This document shows, in pieces, positions 62,041 to 64,000 of a stretch of DNA of 64,000 nucleotides (within the stretch, counting starts at the first letter, position 1; every line of letters starts with the position of its first letter). Below the pieces are notes generated by a model. The model made no database searches, was not told the origin of the DNA, and was given only the letters and a program-made list of their open reading frames with translations. The DNA is taken from positions 217,813-281,812 of the forward strand of contig JTDE01000103.1 in the NCBI GenBank assembly GCA_014338405.1, given 5' to 3'. The translations under genes were made by a program, and so were the position numbers. Origin of the DNA: Paragonimus skrjabini miyazakii (lineage: Eukaryota; Platyhelminthes; Trematoda; Plagiorchiida; Troglotrematidae).

Positions 62041-62047
62041 TCAGGAA

Positions 62048-62178
62048 TTCGGCCGGATTCGAACCAGTGATAGAAACACCATGACCAAAAGCGACAAGCG
62101 CTCTGCCAGCTGAGTTATGAAGTCACGCCAGGAGCTCGGAATTCTCACATTTGGATTCTGTTGCCCACCCGCCAACTT
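62048..62178 (-). repeat. tRNA-derived SINE, copy 2
   Basis: Minus-strand box A TAACTCAGCTGG (62106-62117) and a perfect box B GGTTCGAATCC (62055-62065) are 40 bases apart. They are preceded by a GGCGGGTGGGCAAC leader and separated by GCGCTTGTCGCTTTTGG and GGTGTTTCTATCACTG. It is collinear with 50221-50351 without length change. Better preserved Pol III boxes suggest a younger copy. Downstream minus-strand sequence contains a GTTTCATC repeat that may be the element tail. Confidence 0.88.
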
Positions 62179-62179
62179 T

Positions 62180-64000
62180 TTTTAACAAATTTGACTTGAT
62201 TTTTGGCCAATGATCAACATAAACTCCAGCATATTACAGATCTGAAAACAACTGAATATCAGAATTACGATCTGCCAGATGATGAGCTCCTTAACACGGA
62301 GCCAAACATAATGATGGACAAAAAGATTAGAGTCTAACGTCAACTGCAGATGTTCGCATTTTTACGTGTACCTCTATCGGAGAGATACAACAACTGTATC
62401 GCTGAGTTCACCTTCGTGTTGGAAGCGGACATTTCCAAGACAACGGTTAAAAACAGTGCGAACTTATCAAACTGTTGCAAACACATCTTTACTGTTAGGG
62501 GTTCTCACCAGGCCTGTTAATTTTGTGCTTAACCATGCGGTCCTTGTTTTAGCTGACAAGGAAGATGTCAGGTGAGTTAAGTTATAGCAAAATGGGAACT
62601 TGGCGGTAAACGCTTAACTTTTTGGGTCCTCTTAACAATGCTTACCAAACGACTCTCCCGGTACGGTCATCTGTTTGTGCCACTGACGCAATATGCATAT
62701 TGTAACAAAAAATGAATTGACTTCGATCCGTTTATGCTTGAATGACGACTCCTATGGCGAACTTGGGAGATCATTATGAAGGTGATGAACATCTGTTCTC
62801 GTCAACAGTTATCGCGAGCTGAATACAATCATGTAATCGAGTAGATAAGTGTTAGGTTGTGTGGAGCATAGCGACAGAATAAAGCGCCAATATTTAGCAA
62901 ATCCTTTGGATCCTGTGAAATGACCGCCTAGGTGTATGACAAAGTTAATCAGCACCGAACGTTACCTTGATACTAAAGTTGCCGAAAGTTTCCGTTAACA
63001 AAAATGGTACTTCAACTTCAAAACTATCAATGAAGTATTCTGCAATTTGCTTTACTTTCTTGAATACTTGAGCATACTACAGATGAACGTCATAAAGTTC
63101 TTATTAAATGTGGTCACTGAAATTAACTTGTGCTTGTTAGCATTATTCCACAGAGTCCTCAAAATTATACAGACATTGGTTCATGGTTACCAATTTCCAA
63201 CAATTCAATTTTGAGTTATTTGGTTTCAGCATGAACCGAGCCACCAGATGACATATATATATTCAAATTGCACTGGTTAAAAATTCTTAGGAACAAAGCA
63301 AGTTTTATCAAATACACGAGTGAACGACCGCATGAGTTATCTCTTCCTAACTGAAAAACTACTCCAAGTTAAAACAGTTGGTGTTTGATAGTCCTTAGGT
63401 GGCGGTTAATGAGTTCACTTCCATGCCGCGGAACATAGAGAAATGAGGCTTCAAGATTCTATGGTTTTTGCAGTAACTGTTTTGAGCACACGTTATACTA
63501 TTCGTAAAACCACAAGCCATTTGTAACAAGGCCAAACATTCTGCACATCTGCATACACCGATCATTTCCGTTGTCCGATGGGTTATGTATCCAAAAGACC
63601 TGAGTTTACATAATGTAACACAAATCGTTTTAAAACTTTTTTTTCTCACTACATGAGTTTCCGTCGACCATCGTTGAAGTCCTTTGTTGTCATTGGTTTT
63701 TGAGTTTGTTCGGCATCACCTGACGTCAAAAACTGCTGATCATTGCATGCAAGATTGTAAGACATTGTTAGAACACATGCTTATATATTCCTTTCTGGCA
63801 AAATAACACAACCTTTCAACTATTTTCATGCATGTACACTGGTCTAATTACGTTTGAAGCGGAATATACTGCACTGAACAACCCGTGTACGTTCGACTTT
63901 CAGGAAAGTTTAATCGGAAACTTTCCTCAAACACTGTTCATGAGACTAAAAGTACCTTCATATTCTAGTGCACAGGTTGTGTATTGAAGGCACGCTACGG
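62180..64000. other. No supported gene
   Basis: Short frames on both strands without motifs. No repeats beyond simple AT-rich runs were recognised. Confidence 0.4.

Noticed and set aside
1..64000. LTR retrotransposons, DNA transposons with terminal inverted repeats, rRNA, CRISPR or prokaryotic operons
   Set aside because: No long direct terminal repeats, transposase motifs, rRNA stretches, spaced repeats or operon-like gene strings were recognised on reading.

Overview
The window looks like draft-assembly DNA from an invertebrate animal, most probably a parasitic flatworm (fluke or tapeworm). The reasons are the AT-rich, gene-poor sequence, short candidate exons separated by kilobases of non-coding DNA, two gaps of exactly 100 N, and the mix of retroelements: endonuclease-bearing Penelope-like elements (PLEs), an R2/NeSL-type LINE with zinc fingers, RTE-like and CR1-like reverse transcriptase scraps, and tRNA-derived SINEs. 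The species cannot be named from the sequence. There is no sign of operons, rRNA, CRISPR or prokaryotic genes.

Layout. 0-5.5 kb: tRNA-like fragment, 10-bp minisatellite, the 3' part of a PLE (family B, + strand) and candidate exons. 8.7-12.5 kb: RTE-like and CR1-like fragments and one candidate exon. 17.9-21.2 kb: a candidate membrane-protein exon, then a second family-B PLE 3' part (- strand) running towards an assembly gap. 24.0-26.05 kb: the best preserved PLE (family C), with an intact YVDD box and a GIY-YIG domain. 34.5-36.3 kb: a decayed family-A PLE (+ strand). 40.4-43.0 kb: a longer family-A PLE (- strand). 43.0-46.0 kb: an R2/NeSL-type LINE (- strand) cut short exactly where the PLE begins. 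47-64 kb: mostly featureless DNA with two matching 131-bp tRNA-type SINEs and several candidate exons or small secreted-protein ORFs.

The most notable item is a 403-bp insertion (41852-42254) inside the reverse transcriptase of the family-A PLE at 40.4-43.0 kb. It is flanked by 11-bp near-identical direct repeats, and the PLE frame resumes correctly across a single copy of the repeat. On the minus strand the insert carries a type I hammerhead ribozyme fold (41920-41975) with an 8-bp helix I, the GAAA box and a very short helix III of the kind known from PLE-linked hammerheads. One core base (C3) is changed. This reads as a small ribozyme-bearing mobile element nested in a PLE, which itself abuts an R2-type LINE.

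Host gene content is uncertain. The exon calls rest on open frames bounded by plausible splice sites, and none could be assigned to a protein family. They should be treated as leads.
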